A DNA stretch of 64,000 bases from contig DATJEU010000006.1 of NCBI GenBank assembly GCA_035496255.1, forward strand, positions 21,398 to 85,397, given 5' to 3'. Below are positions 56,363-64,000 of the stretch, in pieces. The position numbers and the translations under genes were made by a program. This stretch comes from Gp6-AA40 sp035496255. GTDB taxonomy: Bacteria > Acidobacteriota > Vicinamibacteria > Vicinamibacterales > UBA2999. The number at the start of each line of letters is the position of its first letter. The first letter of the stretch is position 1. Under the pieces are notes generated by a model, which was not told where the DNA came from, ran no database searches, and saw nothing but the letters and a program-made list of their open reading frames with translations.

Positions 56363-58750
56363 ATGGCTGCGAGTCCCGTGCTCCCGAAGCTCGTTGGCCA
56401 GCGCGTCAAGCGTCGTGAGGATCCGCGCCTGATTCAGGGCGGTGCCACGTACGTGGATGACGTGAAGATCGCGGGGATGCAGTACGTGCAGTTCAAGCGG
56501 AGCGACATCGCGCACGGCCGCATCCGTTCAATCGACGTCAGCGCCGCGCGCGAGATGGAGGGCGTCGAAGCGGTCTTCACCGGCAAGGACATCGCCGCGA
56601 TGCTGAAGCCGCTGCCGATCGGCACGCCGTTCACGTCGCCGCCACATTACGCGGTGGCCATCGACGCGGTGCGCTATGGCGGCGAGGCGGTCGCGGTGGT
56701 CGTGGCCAGCGATCGCTACGTCGCGCGTGATGCGGCTGACGCGATCGTTGTCGACTACGAGCCGTTGCCGGCCGTGATCGATCCCGAGCTGGCGATGCAG
56801 GGCAAGCCGACGGTTATCTATCCTGACTTCCCGAACAATCTGTCGGTGCCACTGATTTCGAGCGGCACCGGCGTGCACGGCAGCACGGTCGACGACTCGG
56901 CGATCGACAAAGCATTTGCCGCCGCGGAAGTGGTCGTACGCCAGCGGATGCACAACCACCGCCTCGCGCCCTCGGCCATGGAACCGCGCGGCGTCGTCGC
57001 GCACTGGGAGCCGTCGAAGGGGTTCATGACGATCTGGTCGTCAACCCAGAACCCGCACATCCTGCGCACGATGATCGCCGGGATGCTCGACGTCGGGGAG
57101 AGCCAGATCCGCGCGATTGCGCCAGAGGTCGGCGGCGGCTTCGGCGCCAAGATCAACATCTATCCCGAAGAGTACGTCGTGGCCGCGGTGTCGAAGCGTC
57201 TCGGCCTGCCGCTGAAATGGATCGAAGAGCGCTCCGAGGCATTCGTCGCAACGACACACGGCCGCGGCATCATCGGCTACCTCGAGATGGCGGCACGGAA
57301 GGACGGCCGCGTCACCGGCGTGAAGCTGCGGCTGATTGCGGACATCGGCGCCTACAACATGCTCCTCACCGCAGCGATTCCGACGCTGACGATGATGATG
57401 GCGAACGCCACCTACGATTTCCCCGCGATCCGCACGACCCTGACGGAAGTGTTCACCAACAAGACGCCAACCGATGCCTATCGCGGCGCCGGGCGGCCGG
57501 AAGCGACGTACTTCATCGAACGCGGCATGGACCTGCTCGCACGCGAGCTGAACATGGATCCCGCGGAACTACGCCGGCGCAACTTCATTGCGAAAGACAG
57601 GTTCCCGTTCCACACGCAGACGGGCGCGGTGTACGACTCGGGCGATTACGAGAAGGCGCTCGACGCCGCGCTGACAGCCGCCGATTGGGAGGGCTTGAAG
57701 AAGCAGCGCGAGGCGATGCGCAGCGACGGACGCATCGTCGGCCTCGGGCTCGCGATGTATGTCGAAGTCTGCGGTATGGGTCCGTCGGCGGCGCTGCCGT
57801 CAACCGGCGGCTGGGAGCACTCGCAGGTGACGGTCGAGCGCGATGGACGCATTACCGCGACGACCGGCGTGTCGCCGCATGGACAGGGCAACGAGACGAC
57901 GTTTGCGCAGATGCTTGCCGATCAGTTCGGTGTGCCGCTCGAGCACGTCACGATCCTTCACGGCGATACCGGCGTCGTGAAGCAGGGCATCGGCACATTC
58001 GGCAGCCGCTCGCAGGCGGTGGGCGGGACCGCGCTGCACATGGCGGGCACCAAGGTCAAAACCAAGATGGCGAAGTTCGCGGCGGCGATGCTCGAGGCGC
58101 ACGAGGACGACATCGTGTTCGAGAACGGCGAGGTGATGGTGAAGGGCGCCCCGGCGTCCGCGAAGAAGTTCTCGGAGATCGCGTCGTTCGCCTATGTGCC
58201 GATACCGCTGCCCGAAGGCATGGAACCGGGTCTCAGCGACGAGGCGTTCTTCGAGCCGAGCAACAACACCTATCCGTTCGGCTGCCACATCGTGATGCTC
58301 GAGATCGATCGCGAGACGGGTGAACCGAAGCTGCTGAAGGTCGTTGCGGTGGACGATGCGGGCAATTTGATCAACCCGTTGATCGTCGAGGGACAGATTC
58401 ACGGAGGACTCGCACAGGGGATCGGACAGGCGATGATCGAAGAAGTCGTCTATGGCGAGGACGGTCAACTGCTGACCGGATCGTTCATGGACTACGCGCT
58501 CCCGCGCGCGATCGACTTCCCGCACTTCGAGCTGCACGCCACGGTGACACCGACACCGGTCAATCCGCTTGGCGCGAAAGGCGTGGGCGAGGCGGGCACG
58601 CTCGGGTCCACGCCAGCGATGGTGGCAGCCGCCAGCGACGCGCTTGGCGTGCCGCATGTCGACATGATGCTGCGGCCGGAAAAGCTGTGGCGCATCATCC
58701 AGGCCCAGGGCGGTCAACACGGCTCAGAGCAGGAAGGCGGGCGCCCATGA
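56363..58750 (+). CDS. coxL: Form II CO dehydrogenase-like molybdopterin large subunit
   Basis: The 795-residue protein has the molybdenum-hydroxylase large-subunit architecture: GGATYVDDVKIAGMQYVQF near the start, PEVGGGFGAKINIYPEEYV (FGAK), the active-site loop AYRGAGRPEATYFIERGMDL (residues about 372-378) and GAKGVGEAGTLGSTPAMV with the catalytic Glu. AYRGAGR marks form II; true CO dehydrogenases (form I) have AYRCSFR. The natural substrate of form II is uncertain, so CO oxidation should not be assumed. MCD cofactor could come from the MocA-like enzyme at 15.5 kb. Confidence 0.92.
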   Translation: MAASPVLPKLVGQRVKRREDPRLIQGGATYVDDVKIAGMQYVQFKRSDIAHGRIRSIDVSAAREMEGVEAVFTGKDIAAMLKPLPIGTPFTSPPHYAVAIDAVRYGGEAVAVVVASDRYVARDAADAIVVDYEPLPAVIDPELAMQGKPTVIYPDFPNNLSVPLISSGTGVHGSTVDDSAIDKAFAAAEVVVRQRMHNHRLAPSAMEPRGVVAHWEPSKGFMTIWSSTQNPHILRTMIAGMLDVGESQIRAIAPEVGGGFGAKINIYPEEYVVAAVSKRLGLPLKWIEERSEAFVATTHGRGIIGYLEMAARKDGRVTGVKLRLIADIGAYNMLLTAAIPTLTMMMANATYDFPAIRTTLTEVFTNKTPTDAYRGAGRPEATYFIERGMDLLARELNMDPAELRRRNFIAKDRFPFHTQTGAVYDSGDYEKALDAALTAADWEGLKKQREAMRSDGRIVGLGLAMYVEVCGMGPSAALPSTGGWEHSQVTVERDGRITATTGVSPHGQGNETTFAQMLADQFGVPLEHVTILHGDTGVVKQGIGTFGSRSQAVGGTALHMAGTKVKTKMAKFAAAMLEAHEDDIVFENGEVMVKGAPASAKKFSEIASFAYVPIPLPEGMEPGLSDEAFFEPSNNTYPFGCHIVMLEIDRETGEPKLLKVVAVDDAGNLINPLIVEGQIHGGLAQGIGQAMIEEVVYGEDGQLLTGSFMDYALPRAIDFPHFELHATVTPTPVNPLGAKGVGEAGTLGSTPAMVAAASDALGVPHVDMMLRPEKLWRIIQAQGGQHGSEQEGGRP

Positions 58751-59601
58751 TTCCGACGGCATTCGAATACGAGCGCGCGACGTCCCTCGATGACGCGATT
58801 GCCAGGCTCGGAGCGGCGAGCGGGTCGGCCAAGGTCATCGCCGGCGGCCACAGCCTGGTGCCGCTGATGAAGCTGCGCCTGAGCGAGCCGCAGTTGCTGA
58901 TCGACATCGCACGGATTCCGGAGCTTGCCGGGATTCGCGAGATTGACGGCCGGATTGAGATCGGTGCGGGCACCGTGCATCACGCGGTCGCGACGTCGCC
59001 GCTGATTCAGCGCCTGTGCCCGGTGGTTGCGGATGCGGCCGCAGCGATTGGCGATCAGCAGGTCCGCAATCGCGGCACCATCGGCGGCAGCCTCGCCCAT
59101 GCGGATCCGTCGGCCGACTATCCGGCGGCGATGCTCGCCGCCGACGCCGAATTCCACCTGAAAGGCCCGGACGGCTGGCGCATCGTCAAGGCGGACGCGT
59201 TCTTCCAGGATCTGTTCACGGTCGATCTCGGGACCGGGGAAATCCTGGCGAAGGTGCGGATCGCGCCGGCGAAGGCGTCGGCGTACGCGAAGCTCTATCA
59301 GCGTGCGTCGCACTTCGCGATCGTCGGCGTGGCTGCCGCGCTCGACGCGAGTGGAGGAACGATCAGGAGCGCGCGCGTCGGATTGACGGGGGCGAGCACG
59401 CACGCCCAGCGGCTGACCGGAGTCGAGGCGGCGCTGACGGGCAAGCCGGCGAGTGCGGACACGATCGAGGCGGCGTCGTCGTCAGCCGGCGATGCGCCGC
59501 AGGTGGTGAATTCCGATTTGCACGCCAGCGAGAGTTACCGCCGCGCCATGGTCGGCGTGTTCACCAGACGCGCGCTCGCGGCGGCGCTGGCCCGCGAGTA
59601 G
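58747..59601 (+). CDS. coxM: CO dehydrogenase/xanthine oxidase-type FAD subunit
   Basis: The 284-residue protein has the FAD-binding motifs KVIAGGHSLVPLMKLRLSEP (AGGHSL) and NRGTIGGSLAHADPSADYP (TIGGxxxxxDPAxD type), and the C-terminal CO-dehydrogenase flavoprotein domain (YQRASHFAIVGVAAAL). The start overlaps the coxL stop by 4 bp (ATGA). It passes electrons from CoxS to the quinone pool in known systems. Its stop is 43 bp from the convergent coxG stop. Confidence 0.93.
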   Translation: MIPTAFEYERATSLDDAIARLGAASGSAKVIAGGHSLVPLMKLRLSEPQLLIDIARIPELAGIREIDGRIEIGAGTVHHAVATSPLIQRLCPVVADAAAAIGDQQVRNRGTIGGSLAHADPSADYPAAMLAADAEFHLKGPDGWRIVKADAFFQDLFTVDLGTGEILAKVRIAPAKASAYAKLYQRASHFAIVGVAAALDASGGTIRSARVGLTGASTHAQRLTGVEAALTGKPASADTIEAASSSAGDAPQVVNSDLHASESYRRAMVGVFTRRALAAALARE

Positions 59602-59644
59602 GCAACGGAGAAAGAGATGGCGTCTTTGTCAGGGGATCGGCGTG

Positions 59645-60076
59645 CTACAGCTTCGTCTGCAGGCACGCGAAGAACCGGTCCTGCATCATCTTCGACACGC
59701 TGCCGATCAGGCGCTGCCCGACGCGGGCGATCGCGCCGCCGGCCTGCAGCGATCCGTTCACGTCAATGATCGTCGTCTCACCGTCCGCGCGCAGCGTGAG
59801 GTCGGCGCTGCCCTTGACGAACCCCGGCTTGCCCTGGCCCTCGACGGTGAGCCGGTACGAATGCGGCGGTTGCTTGTCGGCGATCACGACGGTGCCGTCG
59901 TAGGTGCCGGTGATCGCCGCGAGCGCAACCTTCATGCGGGCGCGGTAGCGATCGTCGCCGTCCGGCTGCAGCGCTTCACAGCCGGGAATGCAGCTCGCGA
60001 TCACGGTCGGATCCATCAGCAGATCCCAGACGCGCTGCGGCGGGGCGTTGAACGTGTAGGAGCCTGTGATGTCCAT
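59645..60076 (-). CDS. coxG: CoxG-like SRPBCC protein
   Basis: The 143-residue protein begins DITGSYTFNAPPQRVWDLLM and has IPGCEALQPDG, YRARMKVALAAITGTYDGTV and GGAIARVGQRLIGSVSKMM, the features of CoxG, a START-like protein encoded with molybdenum hydroxylases and implicated in membrane recruitment of the enzyme. It usually has a C-terminal hydrophobic extension; this one ends at FACLQTKL and lacks it. The first 100 bp overlap the coxE reading frame. Confidence 0.9.
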   Translation of the reverse strand: MDITGSYTFNAPPQRVWDLLMDPTVIASCIPGCEALQPDGDDRYRARMKVALAAITGTYDGTVVIADKQPPHSYRLTVEGQGKPGFVKGSADLTLRADGETTIIDVNGSLQAGGAIARVGQRLIGSVSKMMQDRFFACLQTKL

Positions 60077-61241
60077 CGGTTCGGGTCACGCGCGAACGGC
60101 GTGGATGCCAGGACGGGTCCGCGGCCAGTGCATCCAAGTGTAGTGCGAGGCTCGCGAGGTCGGTGAGCGTTCGAGCCGGCAGGAAGTCGTCGACGTAGGG
60201 ACGCGCGGCCTGGAGCCCGCGCGTCAGCGGAGCATAGCCTTCGGAACCGAGCAGGGGATTCAGCCAGATCAGCCGATGACTGCCGCGGCGAAGCCGCGCG
60301 ATCTGATCGCGCAGCAGTTCCGGCTCGCCGCGATCCCAGCCGTCCGAGATCAGCAGCACGACCGGGCCGCCGTGAAGCACACGGCGGGCCCACTGCCGGT
60401 GAAACTGCGCGAGCGATTCGCCGATGCGGGTGCCGCCGGACCAGTCGGTCACCGATCGGCCGACGCCGCTGACCGCCGCGTCGATCTGGCGGCCGCGCAG
60501 CTCGGTGGTTACTCGCGTCAGTCGTGTGGAAAACACGAAGGCTTCGAGGCGCCGATGGCGCCTGGCGAGCGCATGCGTGAAATGAAGCAGCATGCGTGAA
60601 TAGCGCTCCATCGATCCGCTGACGTCGCAGAGCAGGATCAGCGTTCGCGGCCGGCGCCGCCGCCGCAACGCCGGCAACCGAACCATGTCGCCGCCCGTCC
60701 GAACGCTGGCACGCAAGGCGCGCCGCAGGTCGATGCGGCGGCCATGGCCGCGTTCCCAGCGTCGCGTGTGCCGTGCGCCGGGACTCCAGATCAGGCGATC
60801 GATCGCCTCGCGCGCGGCGATCATTTCGTCGCTGGTGAAGGCCGCGAAGTCCTTGTTGGCCAGACCGCCGGTATCGCTCCAGGCACCGAACGCTCGTGAT
60901 GCACGCTCGTCCCCGCTGCCGTCAACCGCGAGATCAACAGCCGCGGCGAGTAACGATGAGGACGCCCCGCTGTTGGTGAACGAGGCCGGCGGTGTTGCGA
61001 AATCGTCCACGCGCTGCGATGGCGAGAAGAACGCCTCGAATGCGCGATCGAACGCGGGAATCTCGTCGGCGTGGCTGATGAGCAGCGTGCGGCACGCGTG
61101 ATAGACGTCGATGCGTGACGACCAGTCGATCAGCGGCAGGGCCCGCAGCAGGTCGATCACACGCCCGGAGTGCGCATCGATGCCGGCGCCGCGCAGCGCG
61201 CGAGCGAACGCGATCAGCCTGGTGCGGAGGGCATCAGCCAC
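59976..61241 (-). CDS. coxE: CoxE-like von Willebrand factor A protein
   Basis: CoxE works with the AAA+ ATPase CoxD in maturing the Mo active site of CO dehydrogenase. The 421-residue protein has a helical N-terminus and a vWA domain with the metal motif ILLCDVSGSMERYSRM (DxSxS), TDWSGGTRIGESLAQF and VVLLISDGWDRGEP. The GTG start overlaps the coxD stop by 8 bp. The frame runs 101 bp into coxG, ending in a basic, irregular tail, whereas homologs normally stop near the coxG start; the original stop codon seems to have been lost. Confidence 0.9.
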   Translation of the reverse strand: MADALRTRLIAFARALRGAGIDAHSGRVIDLLRALPLIDWSSRIDVYHACRTLLISHADEIPAFDRAFEAFFSPSQRVDDFATPPASFTNSGASSSLLAAAVDLAVDGSGDERASRAFGAWSDTGGLANKDFAAFTSDEMIAAREAIDRLIWSPGARHTRRWERGHGRRIDLRRALRASVRTGGDMVRLPALRRRRRPRTLILLCDVSGSMERYSRMLLHFTHALARRHRRLEAFVFSTRLTRVTTELRGRQIDAAVSGVGRSVTDWSGGTRIGESLAQFHRQWARRVLHGGPVVLLISDGWDRGEPELLRDQIARLRRGSHRLIWLNPLLGSEGYAPLTRGLQAARPYVDDFLPARTLTDLASLALHLDALAADPSWHPRRSRVTRTDGHHRLLHVQRPAAARLGSADGSDRDRELHSRL

Positions 61242-62139
61242 GGACGCGTTGCACGATCGCGGCAAGCCGGTCGCCGGTCACCGCGTCGATGTCGTCCTTC
61301 GATTTGAGCACCACGCCCAGTGTCTGCTCAGCGCGCTCCCGCTGCAGCGTCGGCTCACCGAGCCGTGTCAGCGCCGCAATCCAATCCAGCGTCTCCGACA
61401 CACCGGGCGCTTTGTCCAACGGCTCCTTCCGCAGTTCCTGCACAGCGGCCGCGACCTGTCGCGCCAGTTCGGCCGGGGCGTCCGGGACGCGCGCGCGGAC
61501 GATCGCCAGCTCCTTGTCGAGCGTCGGATACCCGATCCACTGATAGAGGCAGCGCCGCTTGAGCGCGTCGTGCACGTCGCGTGTGCGGTTGGACGTCAGA
61601 ATGACCAGCGGCCGGCGCGCGGCGCGGATGGTACCGAGCTCAGGGATGGTGATTTGAAATTCGGCAAGCAACTCGAGCAGGTAGCCTTCGAATTCTTCGT
61701 CGCCGCGATCGACCTCGTCGATCAGCAGGACCGCCGGTCGTGTTCGCGCCGGATCGATCGCCTGCAACAGCGGCCGTCGGATCAGGAAGGCGTCGCCGTA
61801 CAGTTCGTGATGCGCACGGGTGCGATCGAGATCGCCGGTCGCTTCGAGGATGCGTAGTTCGAGGAGTTGCCGCGCGTAGTCCCATTCGTAGACCGCATGG
61901 CTGATGTCGAGTCCTTCGTAGCACTGCAGCCGAATCAGGTCGGCTCCGAGGGCCTCGGCCGTCGCGCCTGCCAACGCGGTCTTGCCGACTCCGGCTTCGC
62001 CTTCCAGGAAGAGCGGCCGCTCCAGCGACAACGCGAGATACAGCGATACCGCAAGGCCGCGATCGGCGATGTAGTGGTGCGCCGCGAGCAGTTGTTCGAG
62101 AGCGTCGACGGAGGCAGGTGGACGAATAGCCTCAGTCAC
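61234..62139 (-). CDS. coxD: CoxD-like MoxR-family AAA+ ATPase
   Basis: The 301-residue protein has a MoxR-type AAA+ core: LFLEGEAGVGKTALAGATAE (Walker A), CYEGLDISHAVYEWDY, VLLIDEVDRGDEEFEGYLLE (Walker B), LVILTSNRTRDVHDALKRRC (sensor 1 and Arg finger) and the helical lid. CoxD/CoxE pairs insert copper and sulfur into form I CO dehydrogenase. For form II systems a related maturation role is inferred. It is the first gene of the minus-strand half of the cox cluster. Confidence 0.92.
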   Translation of the reverse strand: MTEAIRPPASVDALEQLLAAHHYIADRGLAVSLYLALSLERPLFLEGEAGVGKTALAGATAEALGADLIRLQCYEGLDISHAVYEWDYARQLLELRILEATGDLDRTRAHHELYGDAFLIRRPLLQAIDPARTRPAVLLIDEVDRGDEEFEGYLLELLAEFQITIPELGTIRAARRPLVILTSNRTRDVHDALKRRCLYQWIGYPTLDKELAIVRARVPDAPAELARQVAAAVQELRKEPLDKAPGVSETLDWIAALTRLGEPTLQRERAEQTLGVVLKSKDDIDAVTGDRLAAIVQRVRG

Positions 62140-62202
62140 GAAAATGATGTCCGCGCATCGAGATCGACGCGCGGATCCTACTACCGGTGAACGGCTGGGC
62201 TG

Positions 62203-62310
62203 TTACGCCGGCAGCATGCCCCACGTGAAGAGCGCGAAGACGAAGAAGACGATGAACAGCAGCCCCAACGGGATGTAGAGCAGCCCGAACGCGGATTGTT
62301 TGGATGACAT
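62203..62310 (-). CDS. 35-residue single-pass membrane peptide
   Basis: The product begins MSSKQSAFGLLYIPLG and is followed by a strongly hydrophobic stretch to FTWGMLPA. A soluble N-terminus of seven residues precedes one transmembrane helix. The composition differs sharply from random high-GC frames (rich in Phe and Leu, no Arg), which argues that it is real. No strong ribosome site was found. It lies 60 bp upstream of coxD in the same direction, so a link to the cox proteins is possible. Confidence 0.5.
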   Translation of the reverse strand: MSSKQSAFGLLYIPLGLLFIVFFVFALFTWGMLPA

Positions 62311-62400
62311 ACGAATCGGTTTGATCCTCGTGATCAGCGGGTTGACGGGTAGCTTGTGAATCTGTGTAACAAGTATAGCAGGCGGTCCCGCAGCAAACCA

Positions 62401-62440
62401 TGTCGGCTGGCGGCTGGCGGTGGGCGGCCGGCGGGTGAGC
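62401..62440. repeat. Heptamer repeat GGCTGGC
   Basis: GGCTGGCGGCTGGCGG is followed by GTGGGCGGCCGGCGGG, degenerate copies of one 7-bp word. It lies between the small membrane peptide and the GIY-YIG gene and is of the same kind as the other short-word arrays. Confidence 0.45.
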
Positions 62441-62502
62441 CCAGGGGGCAGGGCACGGGTTTGCCGCGTCAAATGCGTCAACCGGAGCAGCTCATTCTTT
62501 GG

Positions 62503-62754
62503 TCACAAGAAGTGCCGCTGCACGAAGTCCGAGCCGGAGCCCGACTTCAGGAAGCGCTCGAACGCCTCGGCGCGTGCTTCGTCAGCAAAGCGGATGACGG
62601 CGACACAGCGCCACGGCAGGAACTTGCGCGTGTGCGGGGATTCGCCAGCGTTGTGTTCCTCGAGCCGGCGGTGCAGGTCCGAGGTGCGCCCGGCGTAGTG
62701 GCGGCGCGGGTCCAGCTCGCTGCGAATCACGTAGACGTACCGCTGCGGAGTCAC
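62503..62754 (-). CDS. GIY-YIG nuclease-domain protein
   Basis: The GTG start gives an 83-residue protein, the usual length of stand-alone UPF0213-type GIY-YIG proteins. The domain reads RYVYVIRSELDPRRHYAGRT (here YVYVI...HYAGR in place of GIY...YIG), then DLHRRLEEHNAG, with KFLPWRCVAVIRFADEARAEAF and a final RFLKSGSGSDFVQ. Such proteins are seen near repeats and in repair contexts; the substrate is unknown. The upstream open frame is made of palindromic DNA and is not coding. Confidence 0.82.
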   Translation of the reverse strand: MTPQRYVYVIRSELDPRRHYAGRTSDLHRRLEEHNAGESPHTRKFLPWRCVAVIRFADEARAEAFERFLKSGSGSDFVQRHFL

Positions 62755-62835
62755 GGCAATGCGGAAGGCACGAGCTGTGCCGCGCGTGACGTTCCTCGAT
62801 TGCCAGCAAATTCCGGTTGCGCCCTTGACGGCGCT

Positions 62836-62880
62836 GCAGGAATCGCGCTCTCTGCCGGTCGGCACGTTCGCGATTCCTGC
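62836..62880. repeat. 12-bp inverted repeat upstream of the GIY-YIG gene
   Basis: GCAGGAATCGCG and CGCGATTCCTGC are perfect complements separated by 21 nt. They lie about 80 bp before the GIY-YIG start, next to a family 1 palindrome. Confidence 0.5.
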
Positions 62881-62916
62881 CCGGTTCCCGGAGGCCAGTC
62901 GTCTTGCAGCCCTGTA

Positions 62917-62940
62917 GAGGCCGACCTTCAGGTCGGCCTC
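62917..62940. repeat. Palindromic repeat, family 1 (perfect copy)
   Basis: GAGGCCGACCT, TC, AGGTCGGCCTC is a perfect 11-bp stem. It has the same core as the element at 179-198. A half copy, GAGAGGCCGACCTCAGATCG, follows about 40 bp later. Confidence 0.65.
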
Positions 62941-63002
62941 ACACGACCGTGCCAAACGACCTGCCTGGCTCTCGCCGAGAGGCCGACCTCAGATCGTCAC
63001 CC

Positions 63003-63428
63003 TCACATCGACAACAGCCGGTCGAAAAACGATCGGTACCGCTGCAGCGTCACCCGCAAATCCTCCGTCGTCACATCGCCGCCCCGATCCCACTGGTCTT
63101 CGAGGCGGGCGCGCTCCATACCGAAGACGTGGGCGAGCTGCTTGACCGTATCGACGACGAGCGCGTCGGCGCGTTCGACGGCGCTGCGCGGCGCATCGAC
63201 AAAGCCGGCCTGGATGTCGGTCCACTTGCTGCGGAGAGCATCCGCCTCTTCGCCTGGCAGCAGCATGACTCGTGTGTTGGGCGTGTCTGCCGATCCTGTC
63301 CGGCCCGGCGGCGCCTCACGCGTGTGCGATTCCGGAGTCGCCTCGGCCGCAGGGACGCGCGCGCGGTCGTCAGCCGCCGCTGCGCGTTCGCGATCGGTAG
63401 CGCTGACCTGGCGTCGTTCTTCGTTCAT
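63003..63428 (-). CDS. Helical protein of unknown function, paralog of its upstream neighbour
   Basis: The 141-residue product has a polar, disordered first half (AAAADDRARVPAAEATPES) and a helical second half: WTDIQAGFVDAPRSAVERAD, LVVDTVKQLAHVFGM and VTTEDLRVTLQRYRSFFDRL. That half matches the C-terminal domain of the upstream gene product position by position (W..vQ..FVDdP..AV..AD.LV, tEDLR....YR..F.dLL). The ATG overlaps the neighbour's stop (TGATG). Function unknown. Confidence 0.7.
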   Translation of the reverse strand: MNEERRQVSATDRERAAAADDRARVPAAEATPESHTREAPPGRTGSADTPNTRVMLLPGEEADALRSKWTDIQAGFVDAPRSAVERADALVVDTVKQLAHVFGMERARLEDQWDRGGDVTTEDLRVTLQRYRSFFDRLLSM

Positions 63429-63994
63429 CAATGCCTCCTCCCTGGGGTCGCGTGATCATGCTCCGGTACGGCAGGCGTGCCGGTGTCGAGCAGATCCTTG
63501 AACAGCGCGCGATAGTGCACCATTGCCTGGCGCAGGTCCTCGGTCGTCGCTTCCCCGCGTGCGTGCTGCACGGCAATCTCCCGCGCAGCGCGGTAGTTCA
63601 TCACCACATCGGCGTGATCGACTGAGATGTCGGCCACCTGCTGCTCGAAGTCCCCGAGCGGGTAACCACGAGCTGCCATCACTTCGCCGACGAGACGATC
63701 GGCTTCGGTGACCGCGCCCTTCGGGTCGTCGACGAAGCGCGACTGCACCGCTCGCCAGGCCATGTCGAATCGGGTCGCGTCGGCGGGCGCAAGTGGACGG
63801 ATGTGCAGCTTCTCCACGCGCCGGGCGCGCGCATCGAGCACCGCTTCGGCCTTGCGGACGTTGCCCTCGTTGCGCAGGGTCTGGTCGTATTCGGGTCCGA
63901 ACCGCTGACGCAACTGCTGGCTGCGGCGCCGGCTCAGCGCGATCCAGACGAGCCCGATGATGATCACCGCCGCGATCACAACAAGGATCCACAA
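63428..63994 (-). CDS. Membrane-anchored helical protein of unknown function
   Basis: The 188-residue product starts with one transmembrane helix (MWILVVIAAVIIIGLVWIAL) and a basic segment, then QRFGPEYDQTLRNEGNVRKAE, LHIRPLAPADATRFDMAWRA, VQSRFVDDPKGAVTEADRLV and TTEDLRQAMVHYRALFKDLL. This is a recurring unknown family in Acidobacteriota and Actinobacteria, as I recall it. Its downstream neighbour holds a second copy of the last domain without the membrane anchor. Its promoter lies outside or at the window edge. Confidence 0.75.
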   Translation of the reverse strand: MWILVVIAAVIIIGLVWIALSRRRSQQLRQRFGPEYDQTLRNEGNVRKAEAVLDARARRVEKLHIRPLAPADATRFDMAWRAVQSRFVDDPKGAVTEADRLVGEVMAARGYPLGDFEQQVADISVDHADVVMNYRAAREIAVQHARGEATTEDLRQAMVHYRALFKDLLDTGTPAVPEHDHATPGRRH

Positions 63995-64000
63995 TGTTGT

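Noticed and set aside
55796..56515. N-terminal extension of RapA into the coxS region
   Set aside because: The extra residues are antisense to CoxS cysteine motifs and unlike any RapA; the gene is started at the ATG at 55795.
59016..59903. 295-codon plus-strand frame over coxM and coxG
   Set aside because: Shifted-frame translation of coxM followed by antisense coxG; no domain.

Overview
This is a dense, high-GC (roughly 65%) chromosomal window with few strand switches, many 1-4 bp stop/start overlaps and no insertion sequence, prophage or CRISPR array. Two orphan ADOP-type ABC permeases, two large secreted carboxypeptidase-regulatory-domain proteins, form II CO-dehydrogenase-like genes and many small conserved unknowns suggest an aerobic soil Acidobacteriota, most likely of the Vicinamibacteria. 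That placement is an inference from gene content.

Layout. 1-225: tail of a HAD-like gene and hairpins. 226-2742: ADOP permease. 2878-9469 (minus): a probable long operon, aspA - exported methyltransferase - bioY - thiD - moaE - moaD - prfA - prmC - hit. 9517-13997 (plus): class I fumarase, then ErpA, a Fur-rubrerythrin fusion, a PHP phosphoesterase and a degenerate ABC ATPase. 14077-17547: two cold-shock genes, a DUF218 protein, a MocA-like nucleotidyltransferase and a GntR/DUF1648 pair with an operator. 17673-20590: second ADOP permease and tRNA-Ala(GGC) followed by a repeat array. 20620-24177: secreted three-domain nuclease-like protein, tandem membrane zinc-finger proteins. 24431-32140: secreted unknown plus addB-addA. 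32204-37804: small zinc-binding proteins, Mrp ATPase and an active/inactive M16 peptidase pair. 37875-48369: hydrolase, amidase, pyruvate kinase, LOG, NamZ, pirin, pseudo-receiver, Ada. 48427-53068: tandem secreted paralogs. 53204-62139: RapA-like SNF2 helicase and the form II cox cluster (coxSLM plus, coxDEG minus, convergent). 62203-63994: small membrane protein, GIY-YIG nuclease and a paralog pair.

Functional links. moaD/moaE, the MocA-like enzyme and coxSLMGED form a molybdenum-hydroxylase theme. aspA makes fumarate and the divergent fumarase uses it. ErpA and the Fur-rubrerythrin fusion share an iron/Fe-S locus. AddAB, Ada and RapA serve DNA and transcription maintenance.

The most unusual signals are: (1) the Fur-rubrerythrin fusion; (2) an ABC ATPase that has lost its catalytic motifs; (3) two dispersed palindromic repeat families that sit inside or at the ends of coding sequences, notably in addA, addB, moaE and a secreted-protein start; (4) intergenic palindromes built of short repeated words that differ from place to place; (5) about nine genes whose -10-like box lies 5-8 nt before the start codon, suggesting leaderless transcription; (6) tandem membrane proteins carrying a zinc-finger-like domain known from sensor kinases.
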